From assembly GCA_005882895.1 (NCBI GenBank), contig VBBD01000017.1, forward strand, positions 1 through 41,125: DNA of 41,125 nucleotides. The letters run 5' to 3'. The notes under the pieces were generated by a model. It was given only the letters and a program-made list of their open reading frames with translations, searched no databases and had not been told where the DNA came from. Source of the DNA: Candidatus Bathyarchaeota archaeon. GTDB taxonomy: Archaea > Thermoproteota > Bathyarchaeia > 40CM-2-53-6. The translations under genes were made by a program, and so were the position numbers. Every line of letters starts with the position of its first letter. Positions within the stretch are counted from its first letter, which is position 1. Of this stretch, positions 31,906-38,502 are shown one piece after another.

Positions 31906-34062
31906 GTGAATGCTATGTCAACAAGGTTCAGCAAGATGATGTCTGTCCGGCGACCGACGCTGGTTTCGCGGAAAGTGCTTATCGACTCGCTGGTCCGCCT
32001 AAACCCGCTCAGGCTAGTCGCCAACCCGGTGATGCTGATCGTGGAGATCACATTCTTCATTGTTACAGCCCTGGCAATCTACCCAGAAGGATTCCCCAGG
32101 GTTGCAAGCCCTTCCCTCCGATTATTCTACGTGGAGGTTGCATTGATTCTTCTGGTTACGGTCTGGTTCAGCACGTTGTCCGACGCTCTCGCGGAGAGCC
32201 AGGCGAAGAATACTGCCAACAGTCTTCGAAGACTCGAAATGGAGGTATCAAGCAAGAAGATCCTCATCGAAGAAGGCTCTAGACGAATCGTTCCAACTCC
32301 TTCCAGAGAACTTCGCAAGGGCGACCTAATTCTTCTAGAGAAAAATGACACGATTCCGATTGACGCTCAGGTCCTCGAGGGAATCGCGATGGTTGACGAA
32401 TCGCTCCTAACAGGAGAGTCCACCGCGGTCCGAAAAGCACCGGGAGACGATGTGATTGGGGGCTCGCAGGTTCTTAGTGACACACTTACAGCGAAAGTTA
32501 CGGTCAACCCTGATGAGACTTTCATCAATCAGATGATTAGAATGGTGGAGTCGTCTAAGAGGCCGAAGACTCCGAACGAGCAAGCCGTAACCATTGTGCT
32601 GATAGGGCTCACGGCGATTTTCACAATCCTCATCGGAGCTCTGCTAGGCATTTCTCTGGTTTTGAGCCTCGCAGCAGACCTATCGGTCCTGATAGCACTC
32701 TATGTCTGCCTCCTCCCTACGACGATAGGAGCACTGCTTCCCTCGATAGGATTGTCAGGCATCTCTAGGCTCTACAAGGAAAAGATAGTTGCAAAATCTG
32801 GTCGTGCGGTCGAGACCGCGGGTGATACTGATGTCATTCTTCTCGACAAGACCGGAACCATAACAGTGGGCAACAGGCAAGCAGTGGAATTCCTACCCTT
32901 TCCGGGGTTCACTGAGAGGGATGTGGGCGAGGCCGCCTTCTTGGCCTCGTGGCACGATGATACACCAGAGGGCAGGAGCCTGATCCGGCTGGCGTACGAG
33001 GACGGTTTTGTGCCCAAGGAAATGAACGCTCTAGACGCCTCGGAGGTCTACGAGTTCAGCGCTAGCACCCGAACGAGCGGCGTCAAGCTTTCCGGAGGAA
33101 CCGGCTTCATGCTTCCCAAGAGCGGCGGGACCGGCAGGGAGAGAGGAAGGCTGAGGAGAAAATTCGAACCCCACGTGGAAGGAGGTGTCCCGATCGGATC
33201 CGACGAGATAGAGATCATCAAAGGCGCCCCTGATGCCATCAAGAAAATTGTCAAGTCTGTTCCGGCTGACTACGACGAGATCGTTCAGAAAATATCTGCT
33301 GCCGGAGACACTGCCATGGCTCTTTCAAGGAATCGGGAAGCAATCGGGATCGTGAGATTGAGAGATGTTCTCAAACCCGATATCAAGGAGAAGATAATGG
33401 CGGTTAAGGTGATGGGCATTAGACCAGTCATGATAACTGGCGACCAACCTCTCACCGCTAAGAGCATAGCTGCTGAGGTGGGAATTGATGAGTTCCAGCC
33501 GGAGGCGAAACCCGAGGACAAGTACGATATCGTCAAGCGAGAACAGGCTGAGACGAGAATTGTTGCTATGATAGGAGACGGGACCAATGATGCCCCCGCG
33601 CTAGCGATGGCCGACGTGGGATTAGCGATGAATTCTGGAACTCAGGCAGCGAAGGAGGCCGCGAACATGGTCGACCTCGAGTCCAACCCGGCCAAGATCA
33701 TAGAAGTCGTGATGCTCGGCAAACAGTTGCTTATGACCCGTGGCGCTGTGACAACGTTCAGCATCGCGAACGATGTCGCGAAATATTTCGCTATTATGCC
33801 CGTGTTGTTCGCATCAACTGTTCCCGAGCTGAAGGCGTTGAACGTGCTCGGGCTTGGGCTGAACACGGCCGTTCTCTCGGCCCTTATCTTCAACGCCATC
33901 ATCATTCCCCTCCTGATTCCCCTGGCTATGAGGGGAGTCACGTTCAAGCCTTCAGGGACAATGACTCTTTTCCTGAAGAACACGATTATCTATGGGATAG
34001 GCGGAGTAATCATTCCATTCGTCGGAATCAAACTGATAGACGTGGGAATATCACTGCTCTAG
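31906..34062 (+). CDS. kdpB: KdpB, P-type ATPase subunit for potassium uptake
   Basis: 718 residues, GTG start directly after the kdpA stop. The actuator motif LLTGES is at about 168-173. The phosphorylated aspartate D314 is in DKTGTIT, and the hinge motif GDGTNDAPA is near 560. The C-terminal helices include FSIANDVAKYFAIMP. It hydrolyses ATP to drive K+ import through KdpA. Compared with the usual length of about 680, there is an insertion of roughly 40 residues in the nucleotide-binding domain after FSASTRTSGVKL: a Gly-rich and strongly basic stretch (GGTGRERGRLRRKFEP) before IIKGAPDAI. Confidence 0.96.
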   Translation: MNAMSTRFSKMMSVRRPTLVSRKVLIDSLVRLNPLRLVANPVMLIVEITFFIVTALAIYPEGFPRVASPSLRLFYVEVALILLVTVWFSTLSDALAESQAKNTANSLRRLEMEVSSKKILIEEGSRRIVPTPSRELRKGDLILLEKNDTIPIDAQVLEGIAMVDESLLTGESTAVRKAPGDDVIGGSQVLSDTLTAKVTVNPDETFINQMIRMVESSKRPKTPNEQAVTIVLIGLTAIFTILIGALLGISLVLSLAADLSVLIALYVCLLPTTIGALLPSIGLSGISRLYKEKIVAKSGRAVETAGDTDVILLDKTGTITVGNRQAVEFLPFPGFTERDVGEAAFLASWHDDTPEGRSLIRLAYEDGFVPKEMNALDASEVYEFSASTRTSGVKLSGGTGFMLPKSGGTGRERGRLRRKFEPHVEGGVPIGSDEIEIIKGAPDAIKKIVKSVPADYDEIVQKISAAGDTAMALSRNREAIGIVRLRDVLKPDIKEKIMAVKVMGIRPVMITGDQPLTAKSIAAEVGIDEFQPEAKPEDKYDIVKREQAETRIVAMIGDGTNDAPALAMADVGLAMNSGTQAAKEAANMVDLESNPAKIIEVVMLGKQLLMTRGAVTTFSIANDVAKYFAIMPVLFASTVPELKALNVLGLGLNTAVLSALIFNAIIIPLLIPLAMRGVTFKPSGTMTLFLKNTIIYGIGGVIIPFVGIKLIDVGISLL

Positions 34063-34073
34063 GAGAGAAAACA

Positions 34074-34532
34074 GTGTTGAACATAAAGCGAGAACTCCCG
34101 CAAAACTATGGCCCCGCCGTGAGACTGGCAGTAATCTCGCTGGTGATATGTGGGCTAGTGTTTCCCCTTGTCATAACAGGCTTTGCCCAGTTAATTTTCC
34201 CATCCCAGGCGAATGGAAGCCTTGTCCAATTCCATGGCAAGACCATAGGCTCGAGTCTCATCGCTCAGAATTTCAGCCTGCCGATCTTTTTCCATCCCCG
34301 AAACGATTCTGCCTCCGGGGTTGACCCGGACATTACTGTCCAGGATGCGTATTCTCAGATTCCAAGGATAGCTTCTGCAACCGGCATTTCAGCGGACAAG
34401 CTTCAACAGATTGTCGACCAGAATCAGGAGGGCACGTTCTGGATCTTCGGCACACCATACGTGAATGTCTTAGAGCTCAACCTGGCTCTCATCAATCAGA
34501 CAGGTAGTTCAGTTTACAAGAATTTCCGATAG
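34074..34532 (+). CDS. kdpC: KdpC subunit of the K+ ATPase
   Basis: 152 residues, shorter than the bacterial form of about 190. GTG start 8 nt behind AGGAG. One N-terminal helix (about 18-42) anchors the outer domain. Family segments SLIAQNFSLPIFFHPRN, then SASGVDPDITVQDAYSQIPRIA and VNVLELNLAL are seen. The family's Ser/Asn-rich central region is compressed. KdpC stabilises the KdpAB complex. No KdpF, KdpD or KdpE gene is recognisable next to it. Confidence 0.93.
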   Translation: MLNIKRELPQNYGPAVRLAVISLVICGLVFPLVITGFAQLIFPSQANGSLVQFHGKTIGSSLIAQNFSLPIFFHPRNDSASGVDPDITVQDAYSQIPRIASATGISADKLQQIVDQNQEGTFWIFGTPYVNVLELNLALINQTGSSVYKNFR

Positions 34533-34574
34533 GTTCTTCTAACCGAAAACGATCGCATGCTTGCTTGTAGGAGA

Positions 34575-35015
34575 CTACATCAGTTTCTGGTACAGTACGA
34601 AGTATGCTGTGGCCATGAAGACGAAGCTCAGGAGCATGCCGAATCCTAGAAACCCGTATGCCCTGTTAGGCCGGTAAGCGTTCCGTGTGCTCATGAACAT
34701 CATGTACAATCCTACGACTCCCAGCCCATAGAGCAACCCCACGAACACGCCTTCGGCAGGAGTCTGGTTGTTAATGTCGTGCGGATAGACGAAGCCGAGG
34801 CCTTGCTGCACGTTCAATAGGCTGACAGATGTACCAGCGCCGACTAGAACGAACAGTCCACCAGCGAGAACAAAAACCGTGAAGGCGAGGATCAAAAACG
34901 AGGCCACAGGTAACAAGGGCCTGCTCGACCCGGGAGCGAGTTTGACAAAGCTCATCCGGAATGCCAGGTTGTTGAGGGATCTCTTCAGTTTGAAGAGTCC
35001 TGTTCTGAAGCCCAT
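34575..35015 (-). CDS. Ost3/Ost6-like membrane protein
   Basis: 146 residues. Three membrane helices (about 38-62, 92-113, 122-145). The NNQTPAEGVFVGLLYGLGVVGLY stretch, then RNAYRPNRAYGFLGFGMLLSF, resembles the membrane part of Ost3/Ost6-type oligosaccharyltransferase subunits, including small archaeal versions without the thioredoxin domain. That is a pattern judgement, not a search result. If correct, it may assist N-glycosylation of surface proteins such as the 1515-residue protein in this window. It is convergent with kdpC and divergent from the zinc-ribbon gene. Confidence 0.6.
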   Translation of the reverse strand: MGFRTGLFKLKRSLNNLAFRMSFVKLAPGSSRPLLPVASFLILAFTVFVLAGGLFVLVGAGTSVSLLNVQQGLGFVYPHDINNQTPAEGVFVGLLYGLGVVGLYMMFMSTRNAYRPNRAYGFLGFGMLLSFVFMATAYFVLYQKLM

Positions 35016-35054
35016 CGCTAGTCCACGTTGTCAGGCTGGTGAGTGGCCTTGGCC

Positions 35055-35062
35055 GATTATAA
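35055..35062 (-). promoter_or_regulatory. TATA box of the Ost3/6-like gene
   Basis: TTATAATC on the minus strand lies about 42 nt before the ATG at 35015. Confidence 0.5.
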
Positions 35063-35099
35063 GCCCTGCTTTCCAATTGTACGCGCGACTCTGAAACCG

Positions 35100-35108
35100 T
35101 TTTTATAG
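35100..35108 (+). promoter_or_regulatory. TATA box of the zinc-ribbon gene
   Basis: TTTTTATAG lies about 45 nt before the TTG at 35149, leaving a short leader of roughly 20 nt. Confidence 0.5.
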
Positions 35109-35148
35109 CGCGCTTGGTCATGAGACCTCACGAGGCTTCCGCACCGGT

Positions 35149-35331
35149 TTGTGTCCGCAGAGAATCTTGTGCTCCAAGTGCGGCGAACTCCTCTACACCG
35201 GGCTTGAACTGGAGACTCCTGGCGAGATCATTCAGCGCAACGGGGGGTATTGCCCGAAGTGCGGCAAGAAGCTAGGGTTTGACACTGAGAACCTGAAGAT
35301 TATTCCCGAGACCCCTGTCCCTGGTCCGTAG
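35149..35331 (+). CDS. Small zinc-ribbon protein
   Basis: 60 residues, TTG start. Knuckles CSKCGEL (about 8-14) and CPKCGKK (about 35-41) form a zinc ribbon with a Pro-rich tail (PETPVPGP). Its sequence suggests a conserved archaeal small zinc-ribbon protein of unknown role. It precedes gcvT by 60 nt on the same strand, separated by a T6 tract. Confidence 0.7.
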   Translation: MCPQRILCSKCGELLYTGLELETPGEIIQRNGGYCPKCGKKLGFDTENLKIIPETPVPGP

Positions 35332-35344
35332 TTTCCTCGCATTC

Positions 35345-35350
35345 TTTTTT
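35345..35350 (+). terminator. T6 tract after the zinc-ribbon gene
   Basis: A run of six T residues 14 nt past the stop. T-runs are the usual archaeal termination signal. Confidence 0.35.
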
Positions 35351-35391
35351 CTACCCCCACTCTATGACCAGCGGATTACAGTAGTTGACCT

Positions 35392-36597
35392 TTGGCAAGG
35401 AGAACCCAAGTCTACGAGTACCACAAGAAACATGGTAACATTGTCGAGTATGCAGGTTTCGACCTTCCGGTCTGGTTCGAAGGCATAGTCCCGGAATGCC
35501 GAAGCGTCAGAAACAGCTGTGGAATTTTCGATGTCTCCCACATGGGACGGGTTCTAGCGGAAGGAAAAGGCGCCGAGTCATTCCTCAACCAGCTCACGAC
35601 AAACGACGCGTCAAAGCTCGCCGTCGGAAGGGGTCAGTATTCTCTCCTCTGCAATCCTAAGGGTGGAATTATGGACGATCTCACCATCTTCAGAATCGGT
35701 AGCATGCGATATCTTGTCGTTTACAACGCTGCTAACCGTGACAAGAATTGGGCCTGGCTTCTCAAGAACAAGACCCGAAGCGATGTGACCATTTCCGATG
35801 TTTCCGATGATGTTGCCATGTTCGCTGTTCAGGGTCCTCGGGCCGGTACGGTCCTCTGGAACGTGTCTGATGTCAAGCTCGAAGAGGTCGAAAGGTATGG
35901 GACCAGGGATGTGAAGGTTGCTGGGATTCCATGTCTCCTCACACGTAGCGGGTATACGGGTGAGGATGGTTTCGAGATCTACGTCTGGAATACCAGCGTG
36001 AAGGAACCATCAAATGCGGTGAAGGTCTGGGAGAAGATGTTGTCGGGTGGTAGAGAGCTAGGGATCTGTCCGGTCGGGTTGGGTGCTAGAGACGTTTTGA
36101 GACTTGAAGCAGGAATGTGCCTCTATGGGAATGATATTGACGAGAACACTTCTCCCGTTGAAGCCAGGCTGAACTGGGTTGTTCGTCTCGAGAAGCCGGA
36201 TTTTGTTGGCAAGAATGCGATCATGCGCTTGAAGGAAAAAGGGCCTAGCCGAGTGAGGGTTGGTTTCAAGATGAAGGAGAAGGGGATCCCGCGTCAAAGC
36301 CAAGACATTCTTGCGGATAGTGAAGCAGTTGGCAAAGTGTCGAGTGGAACATTTTCTCCTACGCTAAGCGTTGGGATTGGTATGGGCTATGTTCTTCCGT
36401 CGCAATCCGCGATTGGAGAAACATTTAGCGTGGGAATCCGAGACCATAGGGTCCGTGCCGAGGTCGTCAAGCTTCCCTTCTACCAACGACGATCAGAAGA
36501 TCAAATTGTAGTGTTCGGAGAGGAGATGGGGCTGAGAGATTTTAGGAAAAAACACAGCTCCTCAAGTCAGTCCTCAGTCGCGACCGCGACCCTTTGA
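35392..36597 (+). CDS. gcvT: Aminomethyltransferase, glycine cleavage T-protein
   Basis: 401 residues, TTG start. T-protein transfers the methylene group of glycine from the H-protein to a folate-type carrier, releasing ammonia. Conserved parts are AGFDLPVWF, SVRNSCGIFDVSHMG (about 38-52), the YNAANRDKNWAWL stretch that holds the substrate-binding NA motif (near 110), GYTGEDGFEIYVW, and GARDVLRLEAGMCLYGNDI with the C-terminal barrel domain after 290. The last 25 residues are low complexity and beyond the usual end. The other glycine cleavage genes (gcvPA, gcvPB, gcvH) are not in the window. Confidence 0.93.
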   Translation: MARRTQVYEYHKKHGNIVEYAGFDLPVWFEGIVPECRSVRNSCGIFDVSHMGRVLAEGKGAESFLNQLTTNDASKLAVGRGQYSLLCNPKGGIMDDLTIFRIGSMRYLVVYNAANRDKNWAWLLKNKTRSDVTISDVSDDVAMFAVQGPRAGTVLWNVSDVKLEEVERYGTRDVKVAGIPCLLTRSGYTGEDGFEIYVWNTSVKEPSNAVKVWEKMLSGGRELGICPVGLGARDVLRLEAGMCLYGNDIDENTSPVEARLNWVVRLEKPDFVGKNAIMRLKEKGPSRVRVGFKMKEKGIPRQSQDILADSEAVGKVSSGTFSPTLSVGIGMGYVLPSQSAIGETFSVGIRDHRVRAEVVKLPFYQRRSEDQIVVFGEEMGLRDFRKKHSSSSQSSVATATL

Positions 36598-36661
36598 GTC
36601 AAAGGCGCGAGCCATTCTCTCGGCTGGAGAAACTTCCTGTTCAATTGTAACCGGTCTATGG

Positions 36662-36811
36662 TTATCCGGCTACTTCGTAGTTTCGGGCTTTGAGCCGGTC
36701 GCATTCGTGCTGTGTGCTGTGCTTTTCGCACAGGTCTCTGCTGCAGTGGGGGCAGTTCTCCACTGCGAGTATTTGGCAGTCGGTGCATACTGCGCCCCAT
36801 ACGAGTGCCAT
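36662..36811 (-). CDS. 49-aa AN1-like zinc-finger miniprotein
   Basis: A short minus-strand frame from ATG 36811. Its residues fit C-x2-C-x7-C-x2-C-x4-C-x2-H-x4-H-x-C: VCTDC, CPHCSRDLCEKHSTQHEC (positions 9-37). That is the full eight-ligand pattern of an AN1-type zinc finger, usually a ubiquitin- or stress-linked domain in eukaryotes and present as small proteins in archaea. No other start exists in frame, since a TAA lies 13 codons upstream. A GGAGA sequence is 14 nt before the ATG. Chance occurrence of all eight ligands with this spacing is unlikely. Confidence 0.75.
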   Translation of the reverse strand: MALVWGAVCTDCQILAVENCPHCSRDLCEKHSTQHECDRLKARNYEVAG

Positions 36812-36934
36812 TTTGTTTTCATGTCTCCGGGAATTCTCAGCGTATTAGCGATGGTTACTAAAGCCATTTGGACATTTCTTACTCAAAAAGATAAGTAAAT
36901 TGGTACCGAACCCACACAGACAAGTCTAATGGAG

Positions 36935-36949
36935 ATAGATATCATCTAT
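36935..36949. repeat. Perfect inverted repeat downstream of rps12
   Basis: ATAGAT-ATC-ATCTAT, a 6-bp stem with a 3-nt spacer, lies 22 nt beyond the rps12 stop and between it and the AN1 gene promoter. It may be a 3'-end hairpin or an operator. Confidence 0.35.
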
Positions 36950-36970
36950 AATCTTTCTTTATGAATGAGA

Positions 36971-37408
36971 CTAACGACGGGGCTTCTCTTTCTTCCCCTT
37001 CAACAGCGCATCAAGACTAACACCGTTGACGGTGAAGACACGGTAGCGAGTTCCAGGAAGGTCGCCGTACGCCTTACCTTCGGCACCACCAATGCCCTCG
37101 ATCTCAACCTCATCGTGTTCGTCTATAAAGTTCAATGCTCCGTCGCCCGGGAGGAAGGCGGTCACGGTCTTTCCGTTCTTTATGATCTGGGCTCTCACGC
37201 ATTTGCGAACAGCGCTGTTTGGCTGTCGACATTCTACCCCGACTTTCTCTAGGACGATGGCTTTTCCTTGTGGCGCTCCTTGGAGGGGGTCTGACTTGTA
37301 GTCCAAGCCAAGCATTCGTCGCTTGTACGGCGCGTAGGCCCACCTGAACTCTTTACGCCTCTTCCGGAGCTTCTGGGCTGCGAACAGCCCTCTAGACGCC
37401 TTAGCCAT
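36971..37408 (-). CDS. rps12: Ribosomal protein S12 (uS12)
   Basis: 145 residues with the archaeal/eukaryotic S12 (S23e) pattern: N-terminal [21 protein letters not shown], then [20 protein letters not shown] (about 56-75), [24 protein letters not shown] and the basic tail KGKKEKPRR. It belongs to the decoding centre of the small subunit. In most archaea it follows nusA directly and is followed by rps7; here 348 nt separate it from nusA and rps7 is missing downstream. It seems to have its own promoter. Confidence 0.97.
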   Translation of the reverse strand: MAKASRGLFAAQKLRKRRKEFRWAYAPYKRRMLGLDYKSDPLQGAPQGKAIVLEKVGVECRQPNSAVRKCVRAQIIKNGKTVTAFLPGDGALNFIDEHDEVEIEGIGGAEGKAYGDLPGTRYRVFTVNGVSLDALLKGKKEKPRR

Positions 37409-37450
37409 TCATCCACCGTGTACTGGAAGATAGCGGGGTCGGTGGGTTGC

Positions 37451-37462
37451 TTTTTAGATTGA
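37451..37462 (-). promoter_or_regulatory. TATA-like element of rps12
   Basis: CTAAAAAGC-type sequence on the minus strand, about 45 nt before the ATG at 37408. Confidence 0.4.
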
Positions 37463-37683
37463 CGCCAGCAGATCCGGAAAAAAAATCGCCCATTATCAGC
37501 CCTGATTTCGAATCTGATGCTACCACAAGATTTCGCCTAGGAATAGTTCGGGAATCGCCAGATAACCAGGGGGTAATCGCTGAGCCACCTAAGTCCAGAC
37601 TGCGCCCTGACTACATTGTCTCGCCCAAAAATCAGCGCCAGACAGGAAATCGTCTCTGGAAAAAGGGGGTGCGTGTCAAGCAT

Positions 37684-37698
37684 CTCGCGACGCGCGAG
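37684..37698 (-). terminator. Hairpin downstream of nusA
   Basis: CTCGCG-CGT-CGCGAG on the minus strand is a perfect 6-bp GC-rich stem, 59 nt past nusA. A CCCCCTTTTT tract follows about 16 nt later. This is likely the end of the rpoA-rpl30e-nusA transcript. Confidence 0.5.
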
Positions 37699-37756
37699 TG
37701 GTGAGGAAGAAAAGATCCAGAGATTCCTGCGACCGAGTCGCATCTAGGCGAGACCC

Positions 37757-38197
37757 TTATTGGACGACTACGTGGTCGATGTCGAAGTATCTCTTCACAA
37801 GCAGACGTGTCTTGTCAATAGTCCGGCCGTTTTTCCCAATCGCAATCGCCTTATCCTGGGCGTCTACTTCAACGACAACGATCTTCTTGTCCGGCCTTTC
37901 TGTTACCCGAATCTCTTTTATCCTCGCAGGCGATAAGCTGTTCCGGATCAAGCCTTCAGGAGTCTCCGCATACTCTACCACCTCGATCTGCCGGCTTGTC
38001 ATGCGACGCAACTGGTTGATGTTTTTTCCGCCCTTCCCGATAGCAAGTCCCATGTCACCGGGCTTTGCTACAAAGATGATCCGTCCCAATTTCTCGTCGA
38101 TCACGCAGTCTTGTGTGGTCGCACCGGTGGTGCTCTCGAAGAGGGCCATGTACTTCATCTCTTCACTGGTTAGCTTGATCTTGGGCTGAAGCATCAC
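37757..38197 (-). CDS. nusA: Archaeal NusA (two KH domains)
   Basis: 146 residues, the short archaeal form without S1 or N-terminal polymerase-binding domain. Two KH domains are marked by GXXG loops IGKGGKNI (about 54-61) and IGKNGRTI (about 120-127). It is an RNA-binding factor associated with transcription. Its start overlaps the end of rpl30e by 4 nt, and position after rpoA-rpl30e is the classical archaeal order. Confidence 0.95.
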   Translation of the reverse strand: MMLQPKIKLTSEEMKYMALFESTTGATTQDCVIDEKLGRIIFVAKPGDMGLAIGKGGKNINQLRRMTSRQIEVVEYAETPEGLIRNSLSPARIKEIRVTERPDKKIVVVEVDAQDKAIAIGKNGRTIDKTRLLVKRYFDIDHVVVQ

Positions 38198-38496
38198 TTG
38201 TTCTCAGCCAGCTTCAAGACCTCAGAATCACCAGGTTCTCTGACGACCATTGATGCAACAGGGAAAGGTTTCTCGCAGAGCGCACCTAGGTCGAGGCTGC
38301 TGCCCTGGAAAACATAGACTGGAACCTCTGACTGTTCCGCGTCATAGACAATGTTCTCGCGAAAAACCGCAGGACAGTTGCTCGCGAGGATCAGCAGCTT
38401 GGCTCTTCCGAGGGAGGCGCTAGAAAGCGCGACCTTACTTCCGAACTCAACCTTGCCGGTCTTGACAGCCATACGAATCTGCTTGTTCACGTCCAA
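38194..38496 (-). CDS. rpl30e: Ribosomal protein L30e
   Basis: 100 residues of the L7Ae/L30e RNA-binding fold. The family core GKVEFGSKVALSSASLGRAKLLILASNCP (about 14-42) and VPVYVFQGSSLDLG (58-71) are evident. It lies 6 nt after rpoA and overlaps nusA by 4 nt, so all three are one transcript. It belongs to the large ribosomal subunit. Confidence 0.95.
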   Translation of the reverse strand: MDVNKQIRMAVKTGKVEFGSKVALSSASLGRAKLLILASNCPAVFRENIVYDAEQSEVPVYVFQGSSLDLGALCEKPFPVASMVVREPGDSEVLKLAENK

Positions 38497-38502
38497 CCGG
38501 GT

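Larger units (their letters stand above)
37409..37756. other. 348-nt gap between nusA and rps12
   Basis: No gene is seen here. Two open frames (37447-37704 plus, 37537-37743 minus) lack motifs and ribosome-binding sites. The gap holds a hairpin after nusA and a TATA-like element before rps12, so it marks a break in the ancestral operon. Confidence 0.5.

Noticed and set aside
36567-36898. Three overlapping frames (77 and 65 codons minus, 63 codons plus) around the AN1 gene
   Set aside because: They are out-of-frame shadows; only the 49-codon frame shows a complete zinc-ligand pattern.
37447-37743. Frames of 85 (plus) and 68 (minus) codons between nusA and rps12
   Set aside because: No motif and no ribosome-binding site; the minus-strand frame reads through the terminator-like hairpin after nusA.
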